Below, in pieces: positions 34,234 through 42,668 of a stretch of DNA of 64,000 bases. The DNA is from Micromonospora sp. MH99. Lineage in GTDB: Bacteria; Actinomycetota; Actinomycetes; Mycobacteriales; Micromonosporaceae. Under the pieces are notes generated by a model, which did no database searches, had not been told where the DNA came from, and saw only the letters and a program-made list of their open reading frames with translations. Both the position numbers and the translations under genes were made by a program. Location: positions 62,001 to 126,000 of the forward strand of contig NZ_MUZA01000013.1 in NCBI RefSeq assembly GCF_021442385.1, in the 5' to 3' direction. The stretch's first letter is position 1. Every line of letters starts with the position of its first letter.

Positions 34234-35685
34234 TCAGCCCCGGCCGCCGTAGACGGTGCGCCCCGAGTCGGTCACGTCCTTGCCGAGCCGGCGGGTCAGG
34301 TGCAGCCCCTCCAGCACGAACTCGACCGCGGCAGCGGCCTCCTCCGGGGTGGGCGCGTCGCCGAGGCCGAGCCGGTCCAGCACCTTGGCCAGGCCGGGAA
34401 CGGTGCCCACCTGGCGCAGCAGCTCGGTCGAACCGACCAGCTCGCCGGTCTCGATCGCCGTCCCGTCCTCGACCAGGGCGGTGAACCCGGACAGGTCCAG
34501 CCCGGCCAGGTGGGCGCGGAACGTCTCGGCGGTGGCGGTCCGCAGCAGGTGGGCGAGGACCTCGATCTCCCGCCCCTCCTCGCCGCTCTCGAACTCCACC
34601 TTGCCGCGCAGCGTGCTGGTCACCGACACCGCGTCGCCGACCCGCGCCACCGCGGCCTCGGACCGACCGTCCGGGTTGGCGGAGGCGGCGAGCAGGCCGG
34701 CACGGCGCAACGCGGCGCCGGCGACCGTCTCGGCGGCGGCGATCGCGAACCGGGCGGAGACACCGGAGCGCGGGTCCACCGACGGGGACTCCCGCACGGC
34801 GCGGGCGAACCGGGCCAGCACCTCCAGCACGTGCTCCGGCACCTCGGCGACCAGGTCGGCCTCCTGGCGGATCAGCGCCAGCTCCAACTCCAGGTCGACC
34901 GGGTAGTGGGTGCGGATCTCGGCGCCGAACCGGTCCTTGAGCGGGGTGATGATCCGGCCCCGGTTGGTGTAGTCCTCCGGGTTGGCGCTGGCCACCAGGA
35001 GCAGGTCCAGCGGGAGGCGCAGCTGGTAGCCGCGGACCTGGATGTCCCGCTCCTCCAGCACGTTGAGCAGCGCCACCTGGATGCGCTCGGCCAGGTCGGG
35101 CAGTTCGTTGACGGCGAAGATGCCCCGGTTGGTGCGCGGCACCAACCCGAAGTGGATGGTCTCCGGGTCACCGAGGGTGCGTCCCTGGGCGATCCGGATC
35201 GGGTCGACGTCACCGATCAGGTCGCCGACGCTGGTGTCCGGGGTGGCGAGCTTCTCGCCGTAGCGCATCGAGCGGTGCAGCCAGCCGATCGGCAGCTCGT
35301 CGCCGGCCTCGGCGACCTGGGCGACCGACGCGGGGGTGAGCGGGTGCATCGGGTGCTCGTTGAGGACCGAACCTGCAATGACGGGGGTCCACTCGTCGAG
35401 CAGCCCGCCCAGCGCGCGGATCAGTCGGGTCTTGCCCTGGCCGCGCTCGCCGAGCAGCACCATGTCGTGCCCGGCGAGCAGAGCGCGCTCGACCTCGGGA
35501 AGGACGCTGTCGTCGTAGCCGACGATGCCCGGGAAACGGGTCTCGCCGGAACGCATCCGGGCGAGGAGGTTGTCGCGGAGTTCCTGCTTGACGGTGCGGT
35601 ACTGGTGACCGGCCGCGCGCAGCGCGCCGAGCGTGCCGGGCAGGTCGGCCGGTGGAACCGGGATTACCGGGGTAGGCGCAGTCAC
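34234..35685 (-). CDS. MoxR-type AAA+ ATPase
   Basis: The 483-residue protein starts at GTG 35685. Walker A GERGQGKT is at 79-86, the Walker B region GIFAVNELPDL replaces the common DEI by NEL, and sensor-type LLLVASANPEDYTNRGRII and KDRFGAEIRTHYP follow, as in magnesium-chelatase subunit I and sigma-54-like AAA proteins. The C-terminal 150 residues are helical. It is coupled to the VWA gene and probably powers a client remodelling reaction. The asparagine in Walker B is seen in this subfamily, so it need not mean loss of activity. Confidence 0.85.
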   Translation of the reverse strand: MTAPTPVIPVPPADLPGTLGALRAAGHQYRTVKQELRDNLLARMRSGETRFPGIVGYDDSVLPEVERALLAGHDMVLLGERGQGKTRLIRALGGLLDEWTPVIAGSVLNEHPMHPLTPASVAQVAEAGDELPIGWLHRSMRYGEKLATPDTSVGDLIGDVDPIRIAQGRTLGDPETIHFGLVPRTNRGIFAVNELPDLAERIQVALLNVLEERDIQVRGYQLRLPLDLLLVASANPEDYTNRGRIITPLKDRFGAEIRTHYPVDLELELALIRQEADLVAEVPEHVLEVLARFARAVRESPSVDPRSGVSARFAIAAAETVAGAALRRAGLLAASANPDGRSEAAVARVGDAVSVTSTLRGKVEFESGEEGREIEVLAHLLRTATAETFRAHLAGLDLSGFTALVEDGTAIETGELVGSTELLRQVGTVPGLAKVLDRLGLGDAPTPEEAAAAVEFVLEGLHLTRRLGKDVTDSGRTVYGGRG

Positions 35686-35751
35686 CCGAGTAACGCTAGC
35701 TCACATTCGCGGGGGCGCCCCGGGCATCGGGAGCACCCCCACCGCCCACCC

Positions 35752-36828
35752 TCAGCCCCGGCCGCAGCGTCCGCAGGCCCCCCGGCGGCGCATGTGGTAC
35801 GCGTACGCCGCCGCGCCGAGCGCCACGCCCCACAGCGGCCAGAGCAGCATGGGCGCCCCGGTCAGGCTGACCCCGCCGGTGAGCTCCCAGAACCTGGGGT
35901 TGCTGAGCAGTCCCAGGCTGGCGGCGGTCACCGCGATGGCGACCAGGGTGGCCGGCACCACGGCCAGCAGCACCGGCACCCGGCGACCGGCGAGCCCGAC
36001 CATCCAGCGCGGGAACCGCTCGCCCCAAGGCTGGACCAGCCCGAGGGTGAGGATCGCGCCGACGGTGGCGAACGCGCCCAGCCCGAACCCGGCCCAGACC
36101 AGCCCGGTGTCCTGCATCTCGGTCAGGAACTCGCGGGAGATGCCGAGCGGGATGCCGGCTGCCCAGGCGAACCGGGTCGACGCGTACGTCAGCGGAATTG
36201 CCGCCGCGATGCCGGCGGCCCACCGACCCCAGCGCGCGGCGGCGGTCGGGGTGGTCCAACCCCGGTCGGTGTCGCCGCGCCCGCAGCCGACGCAGGCCCC
36301 GGCGGTACGGCGCTGCCAGGTGAGGACCGCCCCGGCCAGCAGCAGCCCGCCGGCGAGCGCGGCGAACCGACCGAACAGCGCCCAGTTGAAGATGTCGGAG
36401 TAGTCGACGGGCGGCCAGCCGAACGGCGCTCCCACGATCAGGATCGGCAGGTAGCCGAGGACGATCAGCACCCGGGCGTCCGGGACGACCACGGCGAGTC
36501 CGAACGCCACCGCCCAGCCGTAGCCGGCGAGCAGCACCCGCAGCGGGCCGGGCGGGCGGACCGCGGGGCGGCTCATGGCGAGGGCGGCCACCGCGGCGGT
36601 GAGCAGGACGCCGGCGAAGAGTGGGGTGGCCACGTCCACGGGCACCAGGCGCAGCAGGTTCACGTCGCCGCCGTGCCTGTCGTTCGCGCCGAACGGGTAG
36701 CCGGCGCCGGTGAGCGTGCTGACCAGGGCGAGTACGCCCCACAGGCCGAGCCAACCGGCGGCCAGTGGGGCGAACCGGTCCGGCCAGCGGGAGTCGGAAC
36801 GGGGTCGGGATGCGGTGATCGTCGTCAT
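35752..36828 (-). CDS. Polytopic membrane protein with two CxxC motifs
   Basis: I do not recognise a named family. The 358-residue product has about nine hydrophobic helices, a cytoplasmic-like loop with TAGACVGCGRGDTDRGW, and a C-terminal tail RRRGACGRCGRG. The two CxxC pairs could hold one zinc or form redox disulfides. It follows a LuxR-type response regulator and histidine kinase on the same strand after 76 bases and may be their target or accessory protein. Confidence 0.65.
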   Translation of the reverse strand: MTTITASRPRSDSRWPDRFAPLAAGWLGLWGVLALVSTLTGAGYPFGANDRHGGDVNLLRLVPVDVATPLFAGVLLTAAVAALAMSRPAVRPPGPLRVLLAGYGWAVAFGLAVVVPDARVLIVLGYLPILIVGAPFGWPPVDYSDIFNWALFGRFAALAGGLLLAGAVLTWQRRTAGACVGCGRGDTDRGWTTPTAAARWGRWAAGIAAAIPLTYASTRFAWAAGIPLGISREFLTEMQDTGLVWAGFGLGAFATVGAILTLGLVQPWGERFPRWMVGLAGRRVPVLLAVVPATLVAIAVTAASLGLLSNPRFWELTGGVSLTGAPMLLWPLWGVALGAAAYAYHMRRRGACGRCGRG

Positions 36829-36904
36829 GCTCTCAGCCTCGGCCGGCAGCCGGTCGAAACCCTCCCGGCCGGCGGTGAACCCGCTCCCCCGGGTGGGGGA
36901 CCGA

Positions 36905-37555
36905 TCAGCCGGACGGGGTGACGAAGCCGGACTCGTAGGCGGCGATCACTGCCTGCGTGCGGTCCCGGACGCCCAGCTTGGCCAGCACGTTGCCGACATG
37001 CGTCTTGACCGTCTCCACCCCGACCACCAGGTGCGCGGCGATCTCCGGGTTGGACCGGCCGGTGGTCATCAGCCGCAGCACCTCGGCCTCCCGCTCGGTG
37101 AGCCGGGCGGCCCGCAGCCGGTCGCCACCCGCCGGCCCGTACGCCCCGACGAGCTGGCGGATCGCGGCCGGGAAGAGCAGCGACTCGCCCGCCGCGACGA
37201 CCCGGACCGCCTCGATGACCTCCGCCGGCCGGGCCCGTTTGAGCAGGAAGCCGGAGGCGCCGGCGCGCAGCGCCTCGTAGACGTACTCGTCGTTGGCGAA
37301 CGTGGTGACGACCAGCACCCGGGGCGGGTCGGCGGAGGTGGCCAGCAGGTGCCGGGTGGCCTGGATGCCGTCGATGCCGGGCATCCGCACGTCCATCAGC
37401 ACCACGTCCGGGCGGTGCCGGGCGACCAGGGGCGGCACCTCGGCGCCGTCGGCGGCCTCGGCGAGCACCCGCAGGTCGGGTTGGGCGTCGATGATGGCCC
37501 GCAGCCCGACCCGGATCAACTCGTCGTCGTCGACGATCAGCACGCCCGTGGTCAT
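36905..37555 (-). CDS. NarL/LuxR-family response regulator
   Basis: The 216-residue protein has a receiver domain (VLIVDDDELIRVGL, phospho-acceptor Asp55 in VVLMDVRMPG, Thr in VVTTF, Lys in FLLKRARP) and a C-terminal LuxR HTH (LTEREAEVLRLMTTGRSNPEIAAHL, VETVKTHVGNVLAKLGVRDR). Its start overlaps the histidine kinase stop by four bases, so they form a two-component system. Signal and targets are unknown; the downstream membrane protein is a candidate. Confidence 0.93.
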   Translation of the reverse strand: MTTGVLIVDDDELIRVGLRAIIDAQPDLRVLAEAADGAEVPPLVARHRPDVVLMDVRMPGIDGIQATRHLLATSADPPRVLVVTTFANDEYVYEALRAGASGFLLKRARPAEVIEAVRVVAAGESLLFPAAIRQLVGAYGPAGGDRLRAARLTEREAEVLRLMTTGRSNPEIAAHLVVGVETVKTHVGNVLAKLGVRDRTQAVIAAYESGFVTPSG

Positions 37556-38796
37556 CGCACGTCCTCGTAGGGCAGGCGGGCCCGGATCAGCCAGCGGTCG
37601 CCGTCCGGCCCCACCGTGAGTCGACCGCCGAGCAGCAGCACCCGTTCCCGCATGCCGTCCAGGCCCCGACCGGACCGCCCCGTGTCGGCCCGGTCGGGGC
37701 TGCTCATCGTGTTGACCAGTTCCAGCTCCAGCGCGTCCGGCCGCAGGTCCAGGCGCAGGGTCACCGGCCCGTGGCCGTAGCGGACGGCGTTGGTCAGTCC
37801 TTCCTGGACGATCCGGTAGCCCTCCCGGGAGACGATCGCGGGCAGTCGCGCCGGGTCGCCGACGCGCTGCGCGTGCACGGTCAGCCCGGCCGCGCGGGTG
37901 TCGGCGACCAGCCGGTCCAGGTCGGCGAGGGTATGTTGCGGTGCCGCCGAGGGCCGGTCGCCGCCGTTCTCGCGGAGCAGCCCGAGCACGTGGTCCAGCT
38001 CGTCCATCGCGGTCCGCCCGGCCTCCTCGATGGCGGTGAGCGCCCGCCGGACGAACTCCGGATCGCTGTCGAGCACCTCGCGGGCCGCGCCGGCCTGGAG
38101 GGTGGCCACGGTCAGCGCGTGACCTACCGAGTCGTGCAGTTCCCGGGCCAGCCGGTTGCGTTCGGCCAGTCGGGTGGCCCGCGCCTCCAGCGCGGCGATC
38201 CGCTCGGCTTGCGCGGGGCCGAGCAGCACCGGCGCCATCGAGACGGCGAGCGCGCCGAGCCCGGCGACGGCGTAGCCGAGGCCGACCAGCAGGGCCACCC
38301 CGGTCAGCGTCAGAGCGCCGCTGTCCCGTCCGTCCAGCGGCCCGAACCGCTCCTGGCTGGTCAGTTCGGCGCCCACACCGAACTGCTGGGCGATGAACGC
38401 CAGCGCCATCGGCAGGGCGCTGAACAGCGCGATCATCACCAGCGCGCCGATGATGAGGTGCGTGGCGATCCAGAGCGCGCTGCGCAGGCGGCTCTCCCGG
38501 TCGCCGCGGTGCCCCGGCGCGGGGTCGGGCAGGTCGACGCCGAGCAACGCCCGCACGGCGGCGATCTCCAGGGCCCGGCTGCCGTCCAGCAGCAGCGGCA
38601 CCACGGCGATCAACGCCGCGATCAGCAGGAGGGCGTACACCAGCGGGCGGGGGATCGTCGAGTCGGTGAGCAGTTGCGCGAAGGTCACCGCGAGGACCCC
38701 GTACGGCAGCGCCAGCACACCACCGAGCAGCAGGAACACGCCGCGTCGCCAGGTGCTGCCGGCCACCAGCGGGGCCAGTGCCGCGCGGAAGGTCAT
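37552..38796 (-). CDS. Sensor histidine kinase (HisKA_3 type)
   Basis: The 414-residue protein has four or five N-terminal membrane helices without a large outer domain, a dimerisation segment with phospho-acceptor His221 in RLARELHDSVGHALTV, and a C-terminal ATPase domain (GYRIVQEGLTNAVRYG, then GRSGRGLDGMRERVLLLGG). This is the DesK/NarX-like class that pairs with LuxR-type regulators. With little outside sequence it probably senses a membrane or intramembrane cue. Confidence 0.92.
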   Translation of the reverse strand: MTFRAALAPLVAGSTWRRGVFLLLGGVLALPYGVLAVTFAQLLTDSTIPRPLVYALLLIAALIAVVPLLLDGSRALEIAAVRALLGVDLPDPAPGHRGDRESRLRSALWIATHLIIGALVMIALFSALPMALAFIAQQFGVGAELTSQERFGPLDGRDSGALTLTGVALLVGLGYAVAGLGALAVSMAPVLLGPAQAERIAALEARATRLAERNRLARELHDSVGHALTVATLQAGAAREVLDSDPEFVRRALTAIEEAGRTAMDELDHVLGLLRENGGDRPSAAPQHTLADLDRLVADTRAAGLTVHAQRVGDPARLPAIVSREGYRIVQEGLTNAVRYGHGPVTLRLDLRPDALELELVNTMSSPDRADTGRSGRGLDGMRERVLLLGGRLTVGPDGDRWLIRARLPYEDVR

Positions 38797-38851
38797 GCGG
38801 TCATTCTGCTGCCGTCACCCCGGGGTGCGACTCCCCCGCACCGGGGAGATC

Positions 38852-39358
38852 TCAGCGGTGGTCGGCGACGTACCCCTGCGGGTCCTTGTCGCGGAACGGC
38901 AGGTCGCGGCCGTTCTTGTGCTCGCCGTAGAAGGCCAGCCAGCGCTGGCCCAGCTCGGCGCGCAGTTCGAAGCTGGCGTGCCGGCGGAAGTCGGGCAGCG
39001 CCTCGTCCTCCTCCTCGGCGAGGTGCTCGCTGTTCTCCCGGCGGGCCGTACCGACGGCCTCCCACCACTTTTTCGAGCCGACCGGGTGCAGCTTGGACTC
39101 GGCGATGGCGTCCCGGATCTTGTTGTGGTCGCCGATCGCGTCGGCGGTCTCGTCCTCGCCGTCGTCACCGTGCTTGACCAGGTGCGGGTAGAGGATCGCC
39201 TCCTCCGCCTCGGCGTGGATGTCCAGGTGCAGGGCGAGCGCCTCCCAGATGGCCAGCAGCTCCTGCTCGTCGCGGGCGTCGTCCAGGCGGGCGAAGCCGC
39301 GCCGGAAGGTGGCGTGGTCGTCCAGGATCAGTGCGGTGATGTCGTCCACTGTGCTCAT
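38852..39358 (-). CDS. Hemerythrin HHE-domain protein
   Basis: The 168-residue helical protein has the HHE ligand pattern: DDHATF, LDIHAEAEEAILYPHL, DHNKIRD and ENSEHLAEEEDEALP, providing the histidines and acidic residues of a di-iron centre. Such proteins sense or bind oxygen, nitric oxide or peroxide, or help iron-sulfur repair. The start overlaps the stop of an aldo-keto reductase gene by four bases, so the two are co-expressed. Confidence 0.88.
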   Translation of the reverse strand: MSTVDDITALILDDHATFRRGFARLDDARDEQELLAIWEALALHLDIHAEAEEAILYPHLVKHGDDGEDETADAIGDHNKIRDAIAESKLHPVGSKKWWEAVGTARRENSEHLAEEEDEALPDFRRHASFELRAELGQRWLAFYGEHKNGRDLPFRDKDPQGYVADHR

Positions 39359-40335
39359 TTCTCCGTCGGGCCGGCGATCCGGTTACGCAGCATCCGGGGC
39401 AGCGCGGCGAGCCCGGTGACCGGGCGGAACCGTTTGGCGGCCTCGGCCAGCGCCGCGTACTCGTCGTCGGCGAGGTCGAGGTCGGCCGCCGCGGCGTTGC
39501 GTTCCATCTGCTCCACGCTTGACGCACCGGGAATGGCCAGCACGTTGGGGTGGCGCAGCAGGTACGCCAGCGCGATCTGGCTGGGTGTGGCGTCGTGTGC
39601 CTCGGCGACCTGGCGCAGCGTGTCGATCAGGACGGCGCCCCGCTCCAGGTTCTCCGGCAGGAAGTACGGGTTGGCGCGGCGGACCGCGCCGGTCGGCGGG
39701 TTCTTCGCGTCGTAGCGGCCGGACAGGAAGCCCTGCGCCAGCGGGCTGTACGCGATGACGACCCGGCCGGTCTGGCGCGCGTACGGCAGCAGGTCCTGTT
39801 CGGGTGCGCGGTCCAGCATGCTGTAGCGGACCTGGTTGCTGAGCACCCGCCGGCCGAGTGCGGCCTCGGCGACCTGCCAGCGGCGCAGCCCGTAGTTGCT
39901 GACCCCGACCTCACCGACCAGCCCGACGTCCTGCAGGGCCCGCATGCCGCGCATTGTGGTGTGGTCGGCGACCAGCGGGTGGGGCTGGTGCACCTGGTAA
40001 AGGTCGATGCTGGTGACGCCGAGGCGGGCCGCCGAGGCGACCGCCCGCTGCTGCACCACCGCGGCCACCGGCAGCACGGGGAAGATCTTGCTGGCGACCA
40101 CGACCTTGGGCCGGTCGTCGCCGAGCGCCGCGCCGAGGATCCGCTCGCTGCGCCCGAAGCCGTAGATCTCCGCGGTGTCGAAGACTGTCACGCCCAGCTC
40201 GACGGCCCGCCGGACGATCTGCGCGGCCCGCTGCTCGAAGTCGGGGCCGTAGCCCCACTCGCGGGAGCCGAACTGCCAGGTGCCGAGGCCGATCTTGGAG
40301 AGCGGTTTGGGGGTGTCGAGGGCGATGAACCGCAT
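39355..40335 (-). CDS. Aldo/keto reductase
   Basis: The 326-residue TIM-barrel protein starts at ATG 40335. The tetrad is present: Asp and Tyr in VFDTAEIYGFGRSE, Lys in VVVASKIFP and His in QVHQPHPL. The C-terminal NADPH site shows AIPGASSVEQMERN. AKRs reduce aldehydes and ketones; the substrate is unknown. It is divergent from a second AKR gene of another subgroup and is coupled to the hemerythrin gene downstream. Confidence 0.88.
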   Translation of the reverse strand: MRFIALDTPKPLSKIGLGTWQFGSREWGYGPDFEQRAAQIVRRAVELGVTVFDTAEIYGFGRSERILGAALGDDRPKVVVASKIFPVLPVAAVVQQRAVASAARLGVTSIDLYQVHQPHPLVADHTTMRGMRALQDVGLVGEVGVSNYGLRRWQVAEAALGRRVLSNQVRYSMLDRAPEQDLLPYARQTGRVVIAYSPLAQGFLSGRYDAKNPPTGAVRRANPYFLPENLERGAVLIDTLRQVAEAHDATPSQIALAYLLRHPNVLAIPGASSVEQMERNAAAADLDLADDEYAALAEAAKRFRPVTGLAALPRMLRNRIAGPTEK

Positions 40336-40405
40336 GGCCTCGAAACTACCCCGTTGTCCCGGTTTCCACGCCCGATCCCGTGCACCACGGCCCGCGGCTA
40401 GGCTC

Positions 40406-41401
40406 ATGATCGTGACTTACCTCGCCCCGGATGACCGCTACGACACCATGACCTACCGGCGCAGCGGACGCAGTGGCCTGCGGCTGCCCGTCGTCTCCCT
40501 CGGGCTCTGGCACAACTTCGGCCCGGACCGTCCGTTCGACAGGCAGCGCGACATCGTCCGCCGTGCCTTCGACCTGGGCGTCACCCACTTCGACCTGGCC
40601 AACAACTACGGTCCGCCGCCCGGTTCGGCGGAGGAGAACTTCGGTCGGATGCTCGCCACCGACCTCAAGCCGTACCGGGACGAGCTGGTCATCTCCAGCA
40701 AGGCCGGCTACCTGATGTGGCCCGGCCCGTACGGCGAGTGGGGCTCGCGCAAGAACCTGATCTCGTCGCTGGACCAGTCGCTGGGCCGGATGGGCCTGGA
40801 CTACGTCGACATCTTCTACTCGCACCGCTTCGACCCGGACACCCCGCTCGAGGAGACGATGGGCGCGTTGGACGCGATCGTCCGCTCCGGCAAGGCGCTG
40901 TACGTGGGCATCTCGAACTACAACTCGGAGCAGACCACGCGGGCCGCCGCGATCCTGCGCGAGCTGGGCACGCCGCTGCTGATCAACCAGCCGTCGTACT
41001 CGATGCTCAACCGTTGGACCGAGTCCGACGGCCTGCTCGACACGTTGGAGCAGGTCGGGGCCGGCTGCATCGCGTACAGCCCGCTGGCTCAGGGTCTGCT
41101 GACCGACCGCTACCTGGGTGGCATCCCGGCCGACTCGCGGGTGCGCACCAGCGTCTTTCTCAACGAGAGCGACCTCAGCGACGAGAAGATGGCCACCATC
41201 CGGGGGCTCGGCACGGTCGCCGAGCGACGTGGTCAGTCCCTCGCGCAGCTCGCGCTGGCCTGGGCGCTGCGCGACCCGCGGATGACCAGCCTCATCATCG
41301 GTGCGAGCAGCGTCGAGCAGTTGGAGACCAACATCGCCGCAGTGGACAACCTCGACTTCACCACCGAGGAGCTGGCCGAGATCGACCGGCTGCTGGGCTG
41401 A
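40406..41401 (+). CDS. Aldo/keto reductase, L-glyceraldehyde-3-phosphate reductase (YghZ/Kv-beta) type
   Basis: The 331-residue protein starts at ATG 40406 (or GTG 40412). LWHNFG, FDLANNYGPPPGSAEENFG, SSKAGYLMWPGPYG, IFYSHRFDPDTPLEETMGAL and YSPLAQGLLTDRYL are diagnostic of the MgrA/YghZ group, which reduces L-glyceraldehyde 3-phosphate and methylglyoxal with NADPH. Tetrad residues Asp, Tyr, Lys and His are all present. It detoxifies reactive triose by-products by family analogy. It shares a 70-base divergent promoter region with the other AKR. Confidence 0.87.
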   Translation: MIVTYLAPDDRYDTMTYRRSGRSGLRLPVVSLGLWHNFGPDRPFDRQRDIVRRAFDLGVTHFDLANNYGPPPGSAEENFGRMLATDLKPYRDELVISSKAGYLMWPGPYGEWGSRKNLISSLDQSLGRMGLDYVDIFYSHRFDPDTPLEETMGALDAIVRSGKALYVGISNYNSEQTTRAAAILRELGTPLLINQPSYSMLNRWTESDGLLDTLEQVGAGCIAYSPLAQGLLTDRYLGGIPADSRVRTSVFLNESDLSDEKMATIRGLGTVAERRGQSLAQLALAWALRDPRMTSLIIGASSVEQLETNIAAVDNLDFTTEELAEIDRLLG

Positions 41402-41430
41402 CCGCCGCCGGGTCGAGCGGGCGGGCCGGG

Positions 41431-42330
41431 TCACCAGATCCGGCGCCGCCCGGCCCGGTGGTTGCGGACCTCGCACTGCCGTCCCACCGGCGCGGCCGCG
41501 CCGCGTCGCCGGCGGCCCAGACCGACCAGCACCAGGACCAGCACGACTGCGGCGCCGGCCAGCACCGGCCACCGCGCGCCCAGGTCGGTCACTGACGCCA
41601 CCGGCACGCCCGGGTCGGCCGCCGCCGCCACCGCCGCCGCGTCGGTGGCGGCCGGCTGACTCGCGGCGGTACGCGCAGCAGCCGGGGCCGCCTTCGTCGC
41701 GCCGCTTCGCGCCGTGCGGAACACGACGTCCGAGCAGGAGTAGTAGGTGTCCGGGGTGTTCGAGTTCTGCCAGATCGTGTAGATCAGGTGTCGGCCGCTG
41801 CGGTCCGCCGGCAGCCGGCCCGCCAACTGGTACGCCCCACCCCGCACCGGCGGGTCGGTCCGGGTCAGAAATGGCCGTGACTCCAGATCCGACCAGGTCA
41901 GCGGCTTACGGGGGTCGTAGTCGGACTTGGTGACGTAGAGCCGGAAGGTGCCCCGGTGCTCGATGGTCGTCCGGTAGCGGAAGGTGAACGCCGCGCCCGT
42001 GGTCACCTCGGTGCTCGGCCAGTCGGTGCGGGGCAGGTCCAGTCCCCGGTACGCGGACAGCCCGCCGCTGCACAGCTCACCGTCCGGGATCCGTTCCCGG
42101 TCCCGACCGTTGACGGCCGCGACGCGTACGTTGTCCCATTCCCGTACGGCCGCGCCCGCCGCCACCGCCGCCCGGCAGGCCGCACTGGCGGCGTGCCGGC
42201 CCTCCGGCCCGCAGGCCGCCGCCCGGCTGATCGGGTCGGTGGGGGCGCCGTGCGCCCAGGCGGGCGCCGCGCCCAGCGGTGCGGCCGCCACGGCGACCAG
42301 CACGGCGGCGAGCACTCGACGCACGCTCAT
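41431..42330 (-). CDS. AA10-type lytic polysaccharide monooxygenase with C-terminal membrane anchor
   Basis: The 299-residue preprotein starts at ATG 42330 behind GGGAGG. A signal peptide ends in APAWA, exposing His27 as the mature N-terminus, the copper histidine-brace residue; His125 in TTIEHRGTFRLYVTK is the second ligand. The LYVTKSDYDPRKPLTWSDLE block and SGRHLIYTIWQNSNTPDTYYSCSDVVF are typical of AA10/CBM33. Most AA10 proteins are free or carry binding modules; this one has an Ala-rich linker, a transmembrane helix (WPVLAGAAVVLVLVLVGLG) and a basic tail. It probably oxidises chitin or cellulose at the cell surface; substrate undecided. Confidence 0.82.
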   Translation of the reverse strand: MSVRRVLAAVLVAVAAAPLGAAPAWAHGAPTDPISRAAACGPEGRHAASAACRAAVAAGAAVREWDNVRVAAVNGRDRERIPDGELCSGGLSAYRGLDLPRTDWPSTEVTTGAAFTFRYRTTIEHRGTFRLYVTKSDYDPRKPLTWSDLESRPFLTRTDPPVRGGAYQLAGRLPADRSGRHLIYTIWQNSNTPDTYYSCSDVVFRTARSGATKAAPAAARTAASQPAATDAAAVAAAADPGVPVASVTDLGARWPVLAGAAVVLVLVLVGLGRRRRGAAAPVGRQCEVRNHRAGRRRIW

Positions 42331-42392
42331 GGATTGACCTCCCGCGCAGTGGTACGGACGCGGGACGCCAAAGGTTCGACCGCTCGGGGCCC

Positions 42393-42419
42393 GGGAATCG
42401 CCCGGCGGGCCTCGGCGTT
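42393..42419 (+). promoter_or_regulatory. SigR-type promoter of the L36 gene
   Basis: GGGAAT (42393-42398), exactly 18 bases, then GTT (42417-42419) matches the SigR (thiol-oxidative-stress sigma factor) consensus GGGAAT-N18-GTT. Transcription would start about 40 bases before the L36 ATG, which has its own GAGGAGG site. Confidence 0.6.
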
Positions 42420-42468
42420 TCGATAGGCGGAACGGTTCAGGCCAGACCCCCAGGCCGAGGAGGCAGAC

Positions 42469-42591
42469 ATGAAGGTACGTAGCTCGTTGCGTGCGCTGAA
42501 GCAGAAGCCGGGTTCGGTGGTGGTGCGTCGTCGCGGCCGGGTGGTCGTGGTGAACCGCACGAACCCGCAGTGGAAGAGCCGTCAGGGCTGA
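42469..42591 (+). CDS. rpmJ: Ribosomal protein L36, cysteine-free (type B) paralogue
   Basis: The 40-residue protein, [15 protein letters not shown] at the start and NPQWKSRQG at the end, is L36 of the YkgO type. It has none of the zinc-binding cysteines found in the standard 37-residue L36. Such C-minus forms replace the zinc form when zinc is short or thiols are oxidised. ATG 42469 has a GAGGAGG site nine bases upstream. A SigR-type promoter precedes it and a 19-bp hairpin follows. No Zur-box palindrome is visible upstream. Confidence 0.92.
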   Translation: MKVRSSLRALKQKPGSVVVRRRGRVVVVNRTNPQWKSRQG

Positions 42592-42615
42592 TAACACACT
42601 TATCGGATATACCTC

Positions 42616-42656
42616 CGCCGGGGCGGATGCGGCACGATGCCGCATCCGCCCCGGCG
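42616..42656. terminator. Strong bidirectional terminator hairpin
   Basis: A perfect 19-bp stem with a 3-base loop (CGA) lies between the L36 gene and the convergent gene at 42669, 24 bases after the L36 stop. A short T-run (CTGTTT) follows on the plus strand. Confidence 0.85.
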
Positions 42657-42668
42657 CTGTTTCGGGAC

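Noticed and set aside
33973..36921. 982-residue plus-strand frame opposite the VWA/MoxR/membrane genes
   Set aside because: It is antisense to three well-supported genes, has no ribosome site or domain, and shows the Arg/Gly/Pro bias typical of GC-rich shadows.
42331..42468. Zur box for the L36 gene
   Set aside because: No TGAAAATnATTTTCA-like palindrome is present in the gap; a SigR-type promoter is the better match.
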